The notes under the pieces were generated by a model. The model was given only the letters and a program-made list of their open reading frames with translations, made no database searches and was not told the DNA's origin. From contig OX388349.1 of assembly GCA_947579665.1 (NCBI GenBank), positions 73,846,841-73,910,840 on the forward strand: 64,000 nucleotides of DNA. Direction: 5' to 3'. The position numbers were made by a program, and so were the translations under genes. The DNA comes from Sympetrum striolatum. Taxonomy: Eukaryota; Arthropoda; Insecta; Odonata; Libellulidae. Shown one piece after another: positions 20,546 through 30,555 of this stretch (positions are counted from its first letter, which is position 1; each line of letters begins with the position of its first letter).

Positions 20546-22200
20546 TCAGCAGAAGCGTAGTTTTGACCTACATGGCCGAGCCGTCCTCAAAACGGGTTTT
20601 TTAAGGACGGGTTGATGGGGGATGAATATCATGTTCGCAGATCATGATTTATGAAAATAGAGCCTTGGCGACGGGCAAAACGACGAAGGAAAAGTCTTTA
20701 GTTCCTTTCCAATTGATTGCCAAATATTCCCTTCTATATATTTAACATCGATTTTAATATATTATGAATAATATCGATTATAATTTAAGAAGCGGATAAT
20801 GAATGGTTGCGTTTTTTACAAGTGATCATTTTAAAAACTGCTAGTGTTCTATTCCAATCCAATATAAAATAGGAGAAAGACTCAGAGACCTCTATTAAGA
20901 CCTCAGAGAAAGTTCGCCATGCAACCCAATTTTTTTGTCACCTAAAACTTTTTATTTCGTTTGACATTAAAACGGAACTAAGGAAATTTGTAATGCATGG
21001 ATGACATTCTTTTGCTAATTATTCAGTATAATTCTGTTGTTATCATTACAATTAATTTCTCATTAACCTCTCAAGCCCCGATGATGTTCTTCAAATTTCC
21101 TCTCTAGATGCCAGGTGAGGTTATTAAATTTTTGCAACCGGATGATTGTATGCGGCTCTAGCGTACATAAATCATAACCCATCACCGATGGGGTGGAGTA
21201 CAGTAATGCTCAAGCCTCTCGAATGTGATAATACAGAAAAACCCTCAGGAAAGCAAAAAATACTGATATCTCATACTACAGATTGGGAAGTGGTATCGTA
21301 TTTCGGTCTATGTTTTTTCTTGCTCTTCTTGAGCTCATACGGTTTGTTTCGTAAATAAAATAAAATTTGCATGTTCAGGATGAAATATTACATTTTATTT
21401 CATGTAAAGGTTTGAAAAGTGTAACTTTACAACGAAAACGGCGCCTTTCTTATCGGTTCACCTAGAATATTTTGGTCAAATATTTCAGCTGAATTCCATC
21501 ATATAAATAAATACAAAGGAATTAAAGGATGAATTAAGTACATTGGTAAACATTGCACTGTCTTAAACAATTAGTGCATAATCCTTGTGCTCGCTTACGT
21601 ACTACAACTTTCCTCCAATTCTTTTTGTTTTCCGACGGAGGCTATTCCCAGTCGCTGCTTCGAAATCGCGAATTCCGCCTTCGTAAATAAAAAGCAATAA
21701 CTTAAGTCCTACTCAAGATATTGACCAAAAATTAAATGTAAATTAAAATTTCAACATTTATCTCGATATCTCTTGCGAAAAGTTCTTCGTAACGTAAGAA
21801 TTAAAACATTTTTAGGAGACACTTAAATTGGGCTTCACGACGAACGTTTTCTGTGGTCACGTTCTACTTAAACAATTTTTTGTTAAGGTTTGGTTTCTTT
21901 TAATTACATAAGATGTAGATTTACAAAGATATAGATAATACAAAGAGCAACTGAGGAAAAAACCAGAATTTTATATAGAACTGCTAGAGAGAATAAGCTG
22001 TTTTAAAAATGATAACGGGTGAAAAACTCGGGATAAACGTACCAAAATTTAAAGTTCATATAATATATAAGATATATTACAAAAAAGCAGAACACGCTTG
22101 TATGTAAAGAAAAATTCTTCTTTGATGAAAATATTTGAAATTTATATTAATATAATACAAAAATAATGCTTAAAGAAGTGAATAATAACTCTGCCGTATC
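20546..22200. other. no supported gene or repeat
   Basis: AT-rich sequence. Short frames (for example around 21146-21358) have no recognisable domain. No terminal repeats were found. Confidence 0.35.
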
Positions 22201-22204
22201 CTAC

Positions 22205-22470
22205 CGATAGTCCTGGTGAATGAGCCGACTCAAGACGGGTCAGACTCGGTTCATTTTGCGTCACAACGATTCATTTTCACCCGTCGGAAGAACCGAGTAC
22301 ATACTCAAACCGACTCGTCCACCATTTACCTTTCCTCATCCCCTGTTCCTACATCATCACGTACCCGCTCTAGGAGCTCCTCATGGCCCAGCCCATGAGG
22401 CGCCCAGAATACGGGTCGGAACGGTTAACCGTTGCCGATCTCAAGTGTAAACACCAGTTGATCCAAACTA
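22205..22470. other. GC-richer patch with internal similarities
   Basis: Text such as GAGCCGACTCAAGACGGG, GATTCATTTTCACCCGTCGG and GGTTAACCGTTGCC stands out from the AT-rich surroundings. Two overlapping short plus-strand frames exist but neither looks like a known protein. It might be the remains of a small transposon; no terminal repeat pair was found. Confidence 0.25.
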
Positions 22471-22479
22471 TTTCCTTAG

Positions 22480-23545
22480 CTCTGATATTGTCGTGTATCG
22501 TTCGCAGAAAGAATTAATTTTTAAAAAGACTTATCCTAGCACCTATTTCTCTTAACTTACGTTCATTATCGGATTATCAGAGATAGCAGGGTTGCATGAC
22601 ACCGGTTCTATCTTCCGCAAATGTAGTTTCCCTGAATGTATTAAGCAATCGCAGCCTAACTTCCAATCTCGTCTTTCAAGGATTGCCAACCTACATCTGA
22701 GAGCATTTTTAATCATTGTCATTAATCATAATAGCAATATTTCTTTAATTTATATTGAAGATTATTTCAGAGAAGAGTCCGGGGTTAGATTGCATAATTG
22801 GATTGTTGGCACACATCTTCTATTTCCTGAAACAATGAATCATGAATTACTCTTACTAGTGGAGAGTGTACGCAGAGGTAATCTCAGTCTGCTAGGAAGC
22901 GAAGAAAGGTACCCATTTTCATCGTGTTTCTCACTGGCGAGTAAATATTTCAATCTTAAATATTTTTTTTCCGGTAGTTTAAACTTGTAGTTTATTTTTC
23001 TGCTGGGGTAGATGAGGCACATATCGCCCCCTCTTCCCTTACCCCAGACTAATAATAATTTACAATATATAAAATAATATATATATTATTATAATACCAG
23101 AGTTAATTGTAAATATTTTATACTGGCCCTACTGGTGAGCTAGTAGATCGAATTGAGGCGCTCCTGATGGCAGATTGCCAAGGAGTGGTTAACTGTGGTT
23201 GCATGCATGTATCATAATCTTTTTTTCTGATGTTTGGGAATATCTACCTTGTTTCTGATATTCCACTGGGGCTAGTTGGCACAGTTCGGTATGGGGTCGT
23301 TAGATTAGCAATAAAAATCAATTGATTGCGATTAATCTTTTTTTGATTGAAAGAAACTCTTTTGGGACTTGAGGCACCTACATAAAAAACCTTTCGGAGC
23401 ATCCCAGAATGGGAATTTTACTTCAAGAATTAAAAATCTCCCAGAATTAAAAAACTCGCAAGGTGGCAATCCTAAATTTACCCCAAGTTTTGATAAAAAA
23501 TGTTTTTTCTCCCTCGAAAGTTGTTGTATTTTGCCTAAGTATACC
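22480..23545. other. no supported gene
   Basis: Contains a 132-codon plus-strand frame (22592-22990) without recognisable motifs. Nothing else supports it as a gene, and its composition matches the neighbouring noncoding DNA. Confidence 0.3.
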
Positions 23546-23572
23546 TATCTTCTTTCCTTTTCTTTTTTACAG

Positions 23573-23644
23573 GCACCTCCATTTAACAGGAATTACTCAT
23601 ATTATGACAAGGACTTCAAGACAGTCCATGAAAACATCTATTGA
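23573..23644 (+). CDS. possible terminal exon of a host gene
   Basis: A strong-looking splice acceptor precedes it: CTTTCCTTTTCTTTTTTACAG ending at 23572. The next 69 bases in one phase read APPFNRNYSYYDKDFKTVHE, then NIY and a stop. The peptide is rich in charged and aromatic residues, unlike most random frames here. No upstream exon is identifiable in the window, and no poly(A) signal is clearly tied to it before the LINE tail at 23.79 kb. It could equally be chance. Function unknown. Confidence 0.25.
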   Translation, partial: APPFNRNYSYYDKDFKTVHENIY

Positions 23645-23789
23645 CAAATGCTTCCGGCTGAATAAATTGTATGATTTTTTTATTATACTATATTGTAGGT
23701 TTTAGAATATTATATTATTTGTTTATTATAGCTTTTAACTTTTATAATAACTAAATCAATTAGGTCTTCTATACCTTTTGTTAAATTAA

Positions 23790-24090
23790 CTTTTAAAAAT
23801 AATTGTTCATATCTAATCTTTGTCACTTTTTATACATCTATGTTTGTATATTATTGTATTTATTTTTATTATTATGTTTTCGCGGTTTTTTTCACCCCCT
23901 TCTTTGTGGGTGTTTTCCCGCAACGTGGGTTTTTTTCTTTGTCAACCTTCAGTTGCAAAGATTTTTTCCCACACCCAACTCTTTCTTTTTGTATTTTTTT
24001 AAATAAATTAACTATAAATGTGATCAATATACGAGGTTAGGTGGAAGAGAGCCCCACCTTGGCCTAACCTTGATAATAAAGGGTCCAACT
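23790..24090 (+). mobile_element. non-LTR retrotransposon 3' end
   Basis: Plus-strand copy of the element tail at 961-1375. Shared blocks are TTTTCGCGG..TTTTTTTC, GTTTTCCCGCA..GTGGGTTTTT, CTTCAG..AAG..TTTTTCCCACAC, and the closing AGGTTAGGTGG ... CCTAACCTTGATAATAAAG. The terminal inverted GGTTAGG/CCTAACC pair would form a 3' stem-loop. No coding sequence. Confidence 0.65.
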
Positions 24091-24300
24091 AATTAACTAA
24101 CTATCCATGTTAGAGGAAAAAGTTTTAAAAATGAGGACCCTCTTATGTTTTTGCCTTAATGGTACTTTATTTTAGAAAAATTCTGTTTCTGACACTCATT
24201 AACAGCTATAACATGTTTACTAAATGATAGGAAGCAAAACGATCATTAATATCAATTTTTTCCTTTAAAATGTTTTAAAACAATAAAATATAGTTCAGAG

Positions 24301-24345
24301 GTTTAAAATCTCCATATGTCGTCTTTGTCGGCGTTCCTCCTCTTA
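24301..24345 (+). repeat. solo end of the 27.9 kb foldback family
   Basis: CAGAGGTTTAAAATCTCC and GTCTTTGTCGGCGTTCC match the left end of the palindrome at 27884-28048 (TACAGGTTTAAAACTCC, GTCTTTGTCGGCGCTC). No complementary right end follows within 100 bp. Confidence 0.5.
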
Positions 24346-24419
24346 CTTCCCGGTAGTCGGAGTAAGCAAGAAAGGAAGGAATGCCACGCTTTTACGATGC
24401 CTTATTATCATATCATCAA

Positions 24420-25190
24420 AACCAAACTACAAAAATAAACATAAATGGAGCCGAAGTTGAAGCTAAAGTAAGGAAAGGAGTGAGACAAGGGTGTCTTCTC
24501 TCTCCCTATTTATTAAATTTATAAATTGTAGAAAGTATAAATATTATGAAGCAAAAAACAAAAGGACTTAAAATAAATGGGATTAGAATTCAATGTATAA
24601 GGTTTTCAGATGACATTGTCATAGTGTCAGACTAAGCAAAGTTTTATCCGATGCCTCAAGGAAACATAAATTAAATATAAACATCACAAAAACAAAAGTT
24701 ATGGTAGTAGGCAAAAATAGGGAAAATAAAACGTACAGGTAAATGAATGGGAAATTAAACAGGTGAAAGAATTTTTCTATTTAGGCTGTGCACTAACTCA
24801 TGACAAAAGATTCTTTTCACCTTAGGTGAAAAGAAGAATTGCCCTTACAAAACAAGTTTTTAAAGGCAATACAAATCTTTTAACATGTAAACATATAGAT
24901 TTAGAGATAAGAAAGAGATTTGCAAAACCTTGCTTTGGAGCACTTTTCTCTATGAAAGCGAATGTTGGACTTTAGGGAAGATGGAGAGAGCCCGCCTGGG
25001 AGCTTCAGAAATGTGGATATGGAGATGAAGGTTAAAAATCAGTTGAATGGAAAGGTAAACGAACGTTGAAGTGTAGAAAGAGTGAAGAAAAAGAGGCAAC
25101 TAATGAATGTTATGGAGAATAATAAAATTCTTGGGTCACCTACTGAGATGTAACAGTAAGGTAGTGATAATTTTAGAAATGCTCCAAATG
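24420..25190 (+). pseudogene. LINE reverse transcriptase and C-terminal remnant
   Basis: Plus-strand blocks in order: VEAKVRKGVRQGCLLSPYLL (about 24450-24515); KGLKINGIRIQCIRFSDDIV, with the catalytic box changed to FSDD (about 24565-24625); LNINITKTKVMVVGKNRE (about 24672-24725); FLYLGCALTHD; LYESECWTLGKMERARLG and WRRLKISWMER (24950-25050); and NKILGHLLRCNSKV (about 25118-25160). There are many frameshifts and stops. It shares the GHLLR C-terminal block with the LINE ending at 11.55 kb but is a separate, shorter copy. The mariner fragment begins directly at its end. Confidence 0.75.
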
Positions 25191-25195
25191 AAGCA

Positions 25196-25735
25196 AAAAC
25201 TGTTTTTTCGGCTGGGAAAGTGATGGCGACTGTTTTTTGGGATAGTCATGGAGTTATTTTAATCGATTATCTTCATTAAGGAAAAACCATTACAGGAGCA
25301 TACTACGCATCATTACTTGACAAGCTGAAGGCAGAACTTGCGGAAAAACGGCCACATTTGCAGAAAAAGAAAATCCTGTTTCACCAAGACAACGCACCGT
25401 CTCACACCTCAGCGGTTGCCATTGCGAAAATCCACGAATTACGGTTTGAACTGCTTCACCATCCGCCTTACACCCCAAGCGACTTCTTTTTGTTCCCTTA
25501 TCTAAAAATTGCGCTCGGAGGACAGATATTTTCGTCAAATGAAGAGGCAATCATTTTCGTGAACAATTATTTTGCAGAGAAAAACACCGAGTACTATTTG
25601 GACGGGTTACAGAGATGGAAGCATCGCTGGGAGAAGTGTGTAGAGTTACAAGGAGACAATGTTGAAAAAAAAAAACAGAAAAAATGTCTTGGTTCTTTGT
25701 TAGGTCGAAAACTGTTCAGACCACCCTCGCATACT
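25196..25735 (+). mobile_element. truncated mariner transposon (transposase C-terminal half)
   Basis: Mariner transposase from the first catalytic Asp onward. FWDSHGVILIDYLH carries the first D (about 25238-25275), then an in-frame stop. KKKILFHQDNAPSHTSAVAI carries the second D (about 25365-25420), and HHPPYTPSDFFLFPYLK the third. The spacing between the second and third Asp is 30 residues instead of the family's 34, because four residues of the usual YSPDLAPSD motif are missing. The 3' end has a mariner-like terminal repeat (AAACTGTTCAGACCACCCTC, about 25709-25728). The N-terminal DNA-binding half and 5' terminal repeat are absent, and it abuts a LINE remnant. Inactive. Confidence 0.88.
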
Positions 25736-25739
25736 CTCA

Positions 25740-27880
25740 CTGCCTCGCTGTTGTAGTTTTTTAGAGGACCCATGAAAGTCTTTTCTAAAGGCTGTAATTT
25801 ATGGTTGGAATGAGGAGTAAGTAAGAGTCGCATGGTTCTTTTTGGCCAAGTAAATCACATTCAGGTTACGAACGTAGCTAAAATAACCATCCAAGATGAG
25901 TAGCAGAGAGAAAAGATGGTGTCATTATGGACCCCTGCTGTAAATGGGGGCACATAATTACGTCATTCCCACCTAAGCCATGGGCCACTATCGCATGTAG
26001 TCTAGTGGCGTAGATAAATGACTTAAGTCATGCTTCAGGAAGTAGCTTATAATCCCTGTTTTCTTGATATCACCCAGACATTATTTTAAAACATGAAAAT
26101 AAAACGGTTTCACAATCCTACCGCAAGTTTGCAGTCCAAAACAAGCACTTAATCATACATTAACTGACTCTGCATCCACACTACTTGAAAGACGGTTCCA
26201 ACTGCTCACTGCTATCTTATCTCGACCAGTAGCTCATTTTAGAACCCTAATCACCAGTCTGCAGGACCTCCCATACCCCTTATGGGAGGGGTTCCCATAT
26301 TTACTCCAGTACCCGTTTTTACACCTTTTCCTCTACATTACGCAAATTCACCCCTAGGGGTATGCCAACTAATCCCTGGTGGGGCTTAATTAATGCGTTA
26401 CGCATTATTTTGCGGACAAATCTATCCGCCCCATTCACCAGTCTTTCTCCTGGTATTGCACAAAAAAATTAAAAATAAACTATGTCAACTACCCCGGTCT
26501 TCCCTATAATAAAATCAATAATATCCCCTTTGTTTTATAAATTATATTGGAAATACGATTTAGAAATTATTCAATATCTGCTTCTTCAGAATATGTACTC
26601 TTTATCTAATAGTATATTTATTTACTTTGTCTTAGTTAACCTCTTTTTTTCTAAAAGTGTTTGTGCACTTTCTCTACCAACTGAACTATCTTCATTTTAT
26701 ACGTGATGTATAAATTACATTACAAGTTGATTCGCCTAAACCCTGAGAATAATAATTTTAGCAGCCTTTCCACTTAAGAGATGTTTCAATATCCATCCTG
26801 CGAAGATTCAACATTTGACTTACTTCACGCCACTGCATTTCCACTGTAAATGCGATGCCTCATTCGATTGATGGCCACAAATATCATTGATTGCAATCGT
26901 TCCACCACGATTGAGAAATAATATTTGACATTTGAGATGCGAAAAAGATTAATAAACATGTTTTCGCGATCTCAAACTATATTATCTATTTTATCAAACC
27001 TATTAGACTATTTCAATTTAACTATGCATACTATCACCTTGAATATTTGATGCAAAAACTTATTTGAAAGCTCAAAACCGATTCGCCATCAATAGATGAA
27101 TTAGTGAACCATCAGTTGGACACATCTATTTATACCCTATATACAGGTAATTTATTTTTTACGGTTATTTTTTCATTATTTTTAATTATAACAAAGTATT
27201 ACATCGTAATTGATTATTGGATCGCATTTTTAATGATGAACACACAGTTAAGTATGTTGTCTTTACGTGGAAGCTCATAAAATAGCCCTTTGGACAACTT
27301 TACAACCAGAGAGACACTACACAAGAACATGCAGGATTATTGTTTCAATAATCTTCAGTTATGAGCGAAACATTTTAATATTGAAAAAATCTTGCATTAC
27401 AAGATTTTACGGTAGATCACACATCAATCTAAATTTCGTGTTCAAATAATCTTAAAAATTAATATGTTTTGAAGAATTAAAACACATTTTTCTTAAGCTG
27501 TCTTAGGTGTTTTCTCCCATATTTTATTCAATTTTTGCACGAACTTTTATTTTATTCAACTCAATGTTTAATAGTTATTCGAAATTTTTAGCTTGGGCGA
27601 TAGAGTTTGATGATGGATCCAAAGACGTGCTCCAGCAAATTAGATTTCGGCGGTGAGATTCGAATTAGAGAATTACGGATCCCAAAGTTTCCCTCACATC
27701 CGGTGGGTGTTCGGGTTTTCGGGCTTCAAATAATACATAGAAAATACTCGGCTTACTTGCCAAATGGTCGAGTAGCTCTTTTCAAAATACTAGTCGAGAT
27801 ACTCAAGTTCGTTTGGAATTTATATTTTAAAATTCAACAGCTTCAAATAGAATTTATGGCATGAATACATTACAGGTTTA
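25740..27880. other. no supported gene
   Basis: Unassigned DNA. The section 25.9-26.46 kb is GC-richer and contains one perfect hairpin (26267-26289). It may be a repeat 3' region, but no coding or terminal repeat was found. 26.5-27.88 kb is plain AT-rich sequence. Confidence 0.35.
26267..26289. other. short perfect hairpin
   Basis: CCTCCCATA and TATGGGAGG pair around a 5-nt loop. No U-run follows as in a pol III terminator. Function unknown. Confidence 0.4.
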
Positions 27881-27883
27881 AAA

Positions 27884-28048
27884 CTCCTACAGCTGTCTTT
27901 GTCGGCGCTCTGCATCTCATTGCGACCGGTATTCGGAAACAACGGAAAGGCTCGGATTAGTGTTTATTAGCCAATTCCCGTGTCTTATGTTGATTCCGAA
28001 TACCGGTCGCAACGAGCTGCGGAGCGCCGACAAAGGCAGCTACAGGAG
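27884..28048. mobile_element. foldback/MITE with ~55 nt arms
   Basis: The left arm CTCCTACAGCTG..CTTTGTCGGCGCTC ... GCGACCGGTATTCGGAA is matched by the right arm TTCCGAATACCGGTCGC ... GAGCGCCGACAAAG..CAGCTACAGGAG, with a ~55 bp loop. The arms are GC-rich compared with the surroundings. A related single end lies at 24301-24345. No clear target duplication was found. Confidence 0.75.
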
Positions 28049-28169
28049 ATACCTCTAGTTCATTAAGAGCCGTGTTCAAAATAATCCCTTCTCACAGATA
28101 TATGTATCATAAGTTGGTAGTATAAACTACGAGTATATATAAAGTGTTTCGATATCTTAGGTGATTTTG

Positions 28170-28240
28170 CACATAGGCTCCTTCAAGGAATCGAACCCGG
28201 GGCCGCTTTCACCAAAACTAAACACAAATCCTAAACGTTA
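28170..28240 (-). other. isolated tRNA T-arm-like sequence
   Basis: On the minus strand GGGTTCGATTCCTTGAAGG includes a canonical B-box (GGTTCGATTCC). There is no convincing A-box at 30-60 bp upstream and no acceptor stem, so it is not called a tRNA. It could be a SINE head relic or a stray monomer of the array family. Confidence 0.3.
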
Positions 28241-28615
28241 TCTATACATCAGTGCGTATTCGCATAAGAACATAATTTCATTCAACTTTAAATAAGCCAT
28301 AGCTAATCTACTCAATCGTTGAATAGTCAATGAAATGCAAACTAAACTAAGAAAGACACAAATGGAAGGAGAAAGCCAATTGTGTGCTTGTCGCTGCTCA
28401 TCTATGGCAAACAGGGAGTGGATTCAACATTTTTTCACTAGAGAATATGCAACTCGATTTTCGGTATGCTCGGTGAAATTTAGTGAATATCTGAGCTATC
28501 AGAAAGTGATGCAAAAAGTAGATGGAGGTTTTTTCTACAACTTGGATTTCTTTACTACCTCCGGCTTATGTTTAGCGGTGTCTTTTCTTTTCAATGCAAT
28601 AAACATTTTTTATTT
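28241..28615. other. no supported gene
   Basis: A 101-codon plus-strand frame starts at 28335 and runs through this stretch but has no recognisable domain and ends in A/T-rich low-complexity sequence. Confidence 0.25.
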
Positions 28616-28616
28616 T

Positions 28617-29340
28617 AATTTAATTTTTTTATTTATTTAAGGGCAGAGCCCTATTGCACATCATGGTTACAACAAGGATTATAATAATTACATAAACTAA
28701 ACAACGTAACCTAATAAAACTCCTGAACATACACTTTAAAGTATTTCAAAGTGTACTCAAATGCTGTATTTGTAGACAGAATACGGTAGAATATGAAATA
28801 AATGATCTTTGAATATTAAACATTACAATATATATTCACAGAAATAAAAAGAAATATGTAAAAAATAAAGGTATAAACATTTGTATACCAAATTAAAAGG
28901 AAGAAAGCAAATCACAGATATAACAAAGTTAAAATTATTACAGAAGCTAAACTGCATAAGACATAATAAAACTCCTGAACATGCAGTTTGAAATATTAAG
29001 AAGGTCAATTATATTGCATTATTTGTTAGAATTATCAAGATGCGATAGAATGGTAAATAAAACATGTAACTTCTAAGTAAGTATGGAACATTAAAAAGAA
29101 CAGGGTTTCTGGTAATGACTAAAGGACAATTAAAATTAATAAGAGAGAGCGGTTCAGAACATTTAATAGAGCCATTTAAAACATTATGCAAAAATAATAG
29201 ACCGAGCTGCTTCCTCCTAGAAGAGAAAAGTGGTAGTTGACACATTAGTCCCTCATATTCACCACTTTCTCTTTTAAGATTAAGTTTATGAGCAACAATC
29301 GTAAGGAATTTTCTTTGAATCTTCCCAAGCTGCAACTCAT
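28617..29340 (-). mobile_element. CR1/L2-like LINE C-terminus and 3' UTR
   Basis: On the minus strand a frame from 29335 reads LGKIQRKFLTIVAHKL, CQLPLFSSRRKQLGLLFLHN, a short insert, then RNPVLFNVPYLLRSYMFYLP and FYRILIILTNN. The pattern QRxFL ... L.L.SRR....LLFLHN.LNG ... R...FxVP is the usual post-RT tail of CR1/L2/Jockey-type LINEs. The 3' UTR below 29009 contains a direct duplication (TAATAAAACTCCTGAACAT at 28711 and 28966) and ends near 28620 in A/T-rich sequence. Confidence 0.65.
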
Positions 29341-29344
29341 ACTT

Positions 29345-30180
29345 GCATCATTACGTCGTATGCCCTTCGCAATATACGCGATCGATACCACTCATTATTA
29401 AAATGTATGAAAACGGGCTTTAGTAATTCCACGAGGCCAAACTCAAGCACGACTCGATTTGAAATCAAGACATCCTTCGTAATCGAACCAAAAGCAATTT
29501 ATAGGGAGACTCCAGCCGAATGTATCGCAAAGCGACATTTTATTAGCGTCGGAATTAGTAGTTAATGCGCGCATGGCACGCATTTAGGGGAGGAACTTCA
29601 CAAACTCATCTCGATTCACTTCTCCGAAAGCATCTCTTTGATGAGGCGTTAGCATTTGTCTGCGAAATATTCAACAGCGCTATGGCAACGTGCCTGCAAG
29701 GGCTTAAGGGCGTGGAGATGCAGCGCACGTCTTCGCGAAGAGTTGTGCGATCCCCTCAAAAGAAGCGATAGCTTCTCTTTTTCCTAATTTGAGGAAGCAA
29801 CGGCTTTGAGGGCATGTTTTCAGTCAAAATGTGGTTCAAACAGGGCAAGCTTGTTTGTTTATCGTCGAAGATAATACGTTTGGTAAAGAGTGCAACGTGA
29901 AAGAAAAAAAGCTTATTTTTTATATATTTGTACTAATTTTATATGTATAAAGGTTAAATATCCCTGATAACCAATCTAGAGCTTAATAATTGTTATTCAT
30001 TCGTCTTTCTAGCGCAGGTTAGAGGTGGTATAGTCTTTTCGCCAAATAAAATACACCATTCTACTGCGAAGGAGTCGTACTAAAAAAAAGGAGAGGCACT
30101 TCAGAGGAGAGATATGCGCGCCCTAAGAAGTGCTCCAAACCAAAATTTGTTGGTGCGCATGAAACATGACTTGCAGTAAA
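29345..30180. other. unassigned, GC-richer section at 29.38-29.8 kb
   Basis: 29.38-29.8 kb is richer in CG dinucleotides (AATGCGCGCATGGCACGC, CGTCTTCGCGAAGAG). A 68-codon plus-strand frame at 29565-29771 has no recognised domain. The rest is AT-rich. Candidate unique or conserved noncoding DNA. Confidence 0.3.
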
Positions 30181-30199
30181 CCCGGCGGTAGACTACAAT

Positions 30200-30340
30200 A
30201 GCCATAGGCAATAAGGATCATAAACATTACCCCTCCCTCAGAGGACTAATGTTGGGAAAAACTCATTTTTTAATAGAACAATTGATCAGTGGAACACCTT
30301 GCCTGTGATTATAGGTTCAGTACAGTACAGTACAACACTG
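30200..30340 (+). pseudogene. Jockey-like LINE C-terminal fragment
   Basis: In one frame: RTNVGKNSFFNRTIDQWNTL followed by P. The FFNRTIDQWNxLP block matches the C-terminus in the minus-strand LINE at 63.5 kb (FLNRTIDQWNALP), so both belong to one family. Only about 45 codons survive. Confidence 0.6.
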
Positions 30341-30555
30341 TCATGAGCCAAAAAAATCCAGTAAAAATATTTAAAAATAATATTATAAATTAATTTTTTA
30401 GTTTTAAGGTGTGTGTATGTATGTAATCATTCCATGGGAATTGTTTAATCATCATTGACGTATTTTATATTAATTATATTTGTAACGTGTGCAAATGTGT
30501 GTAGGTAGAAAAGAACTGACACCAGGCGTACCAGCAGTTTATGCCTTAATATTAA

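Noticed and set aside
22592..22990. 132-codon plus-strand frame as a gene
   Set aside because: No recognisable domain and no splice, promoter or poly(A) support.
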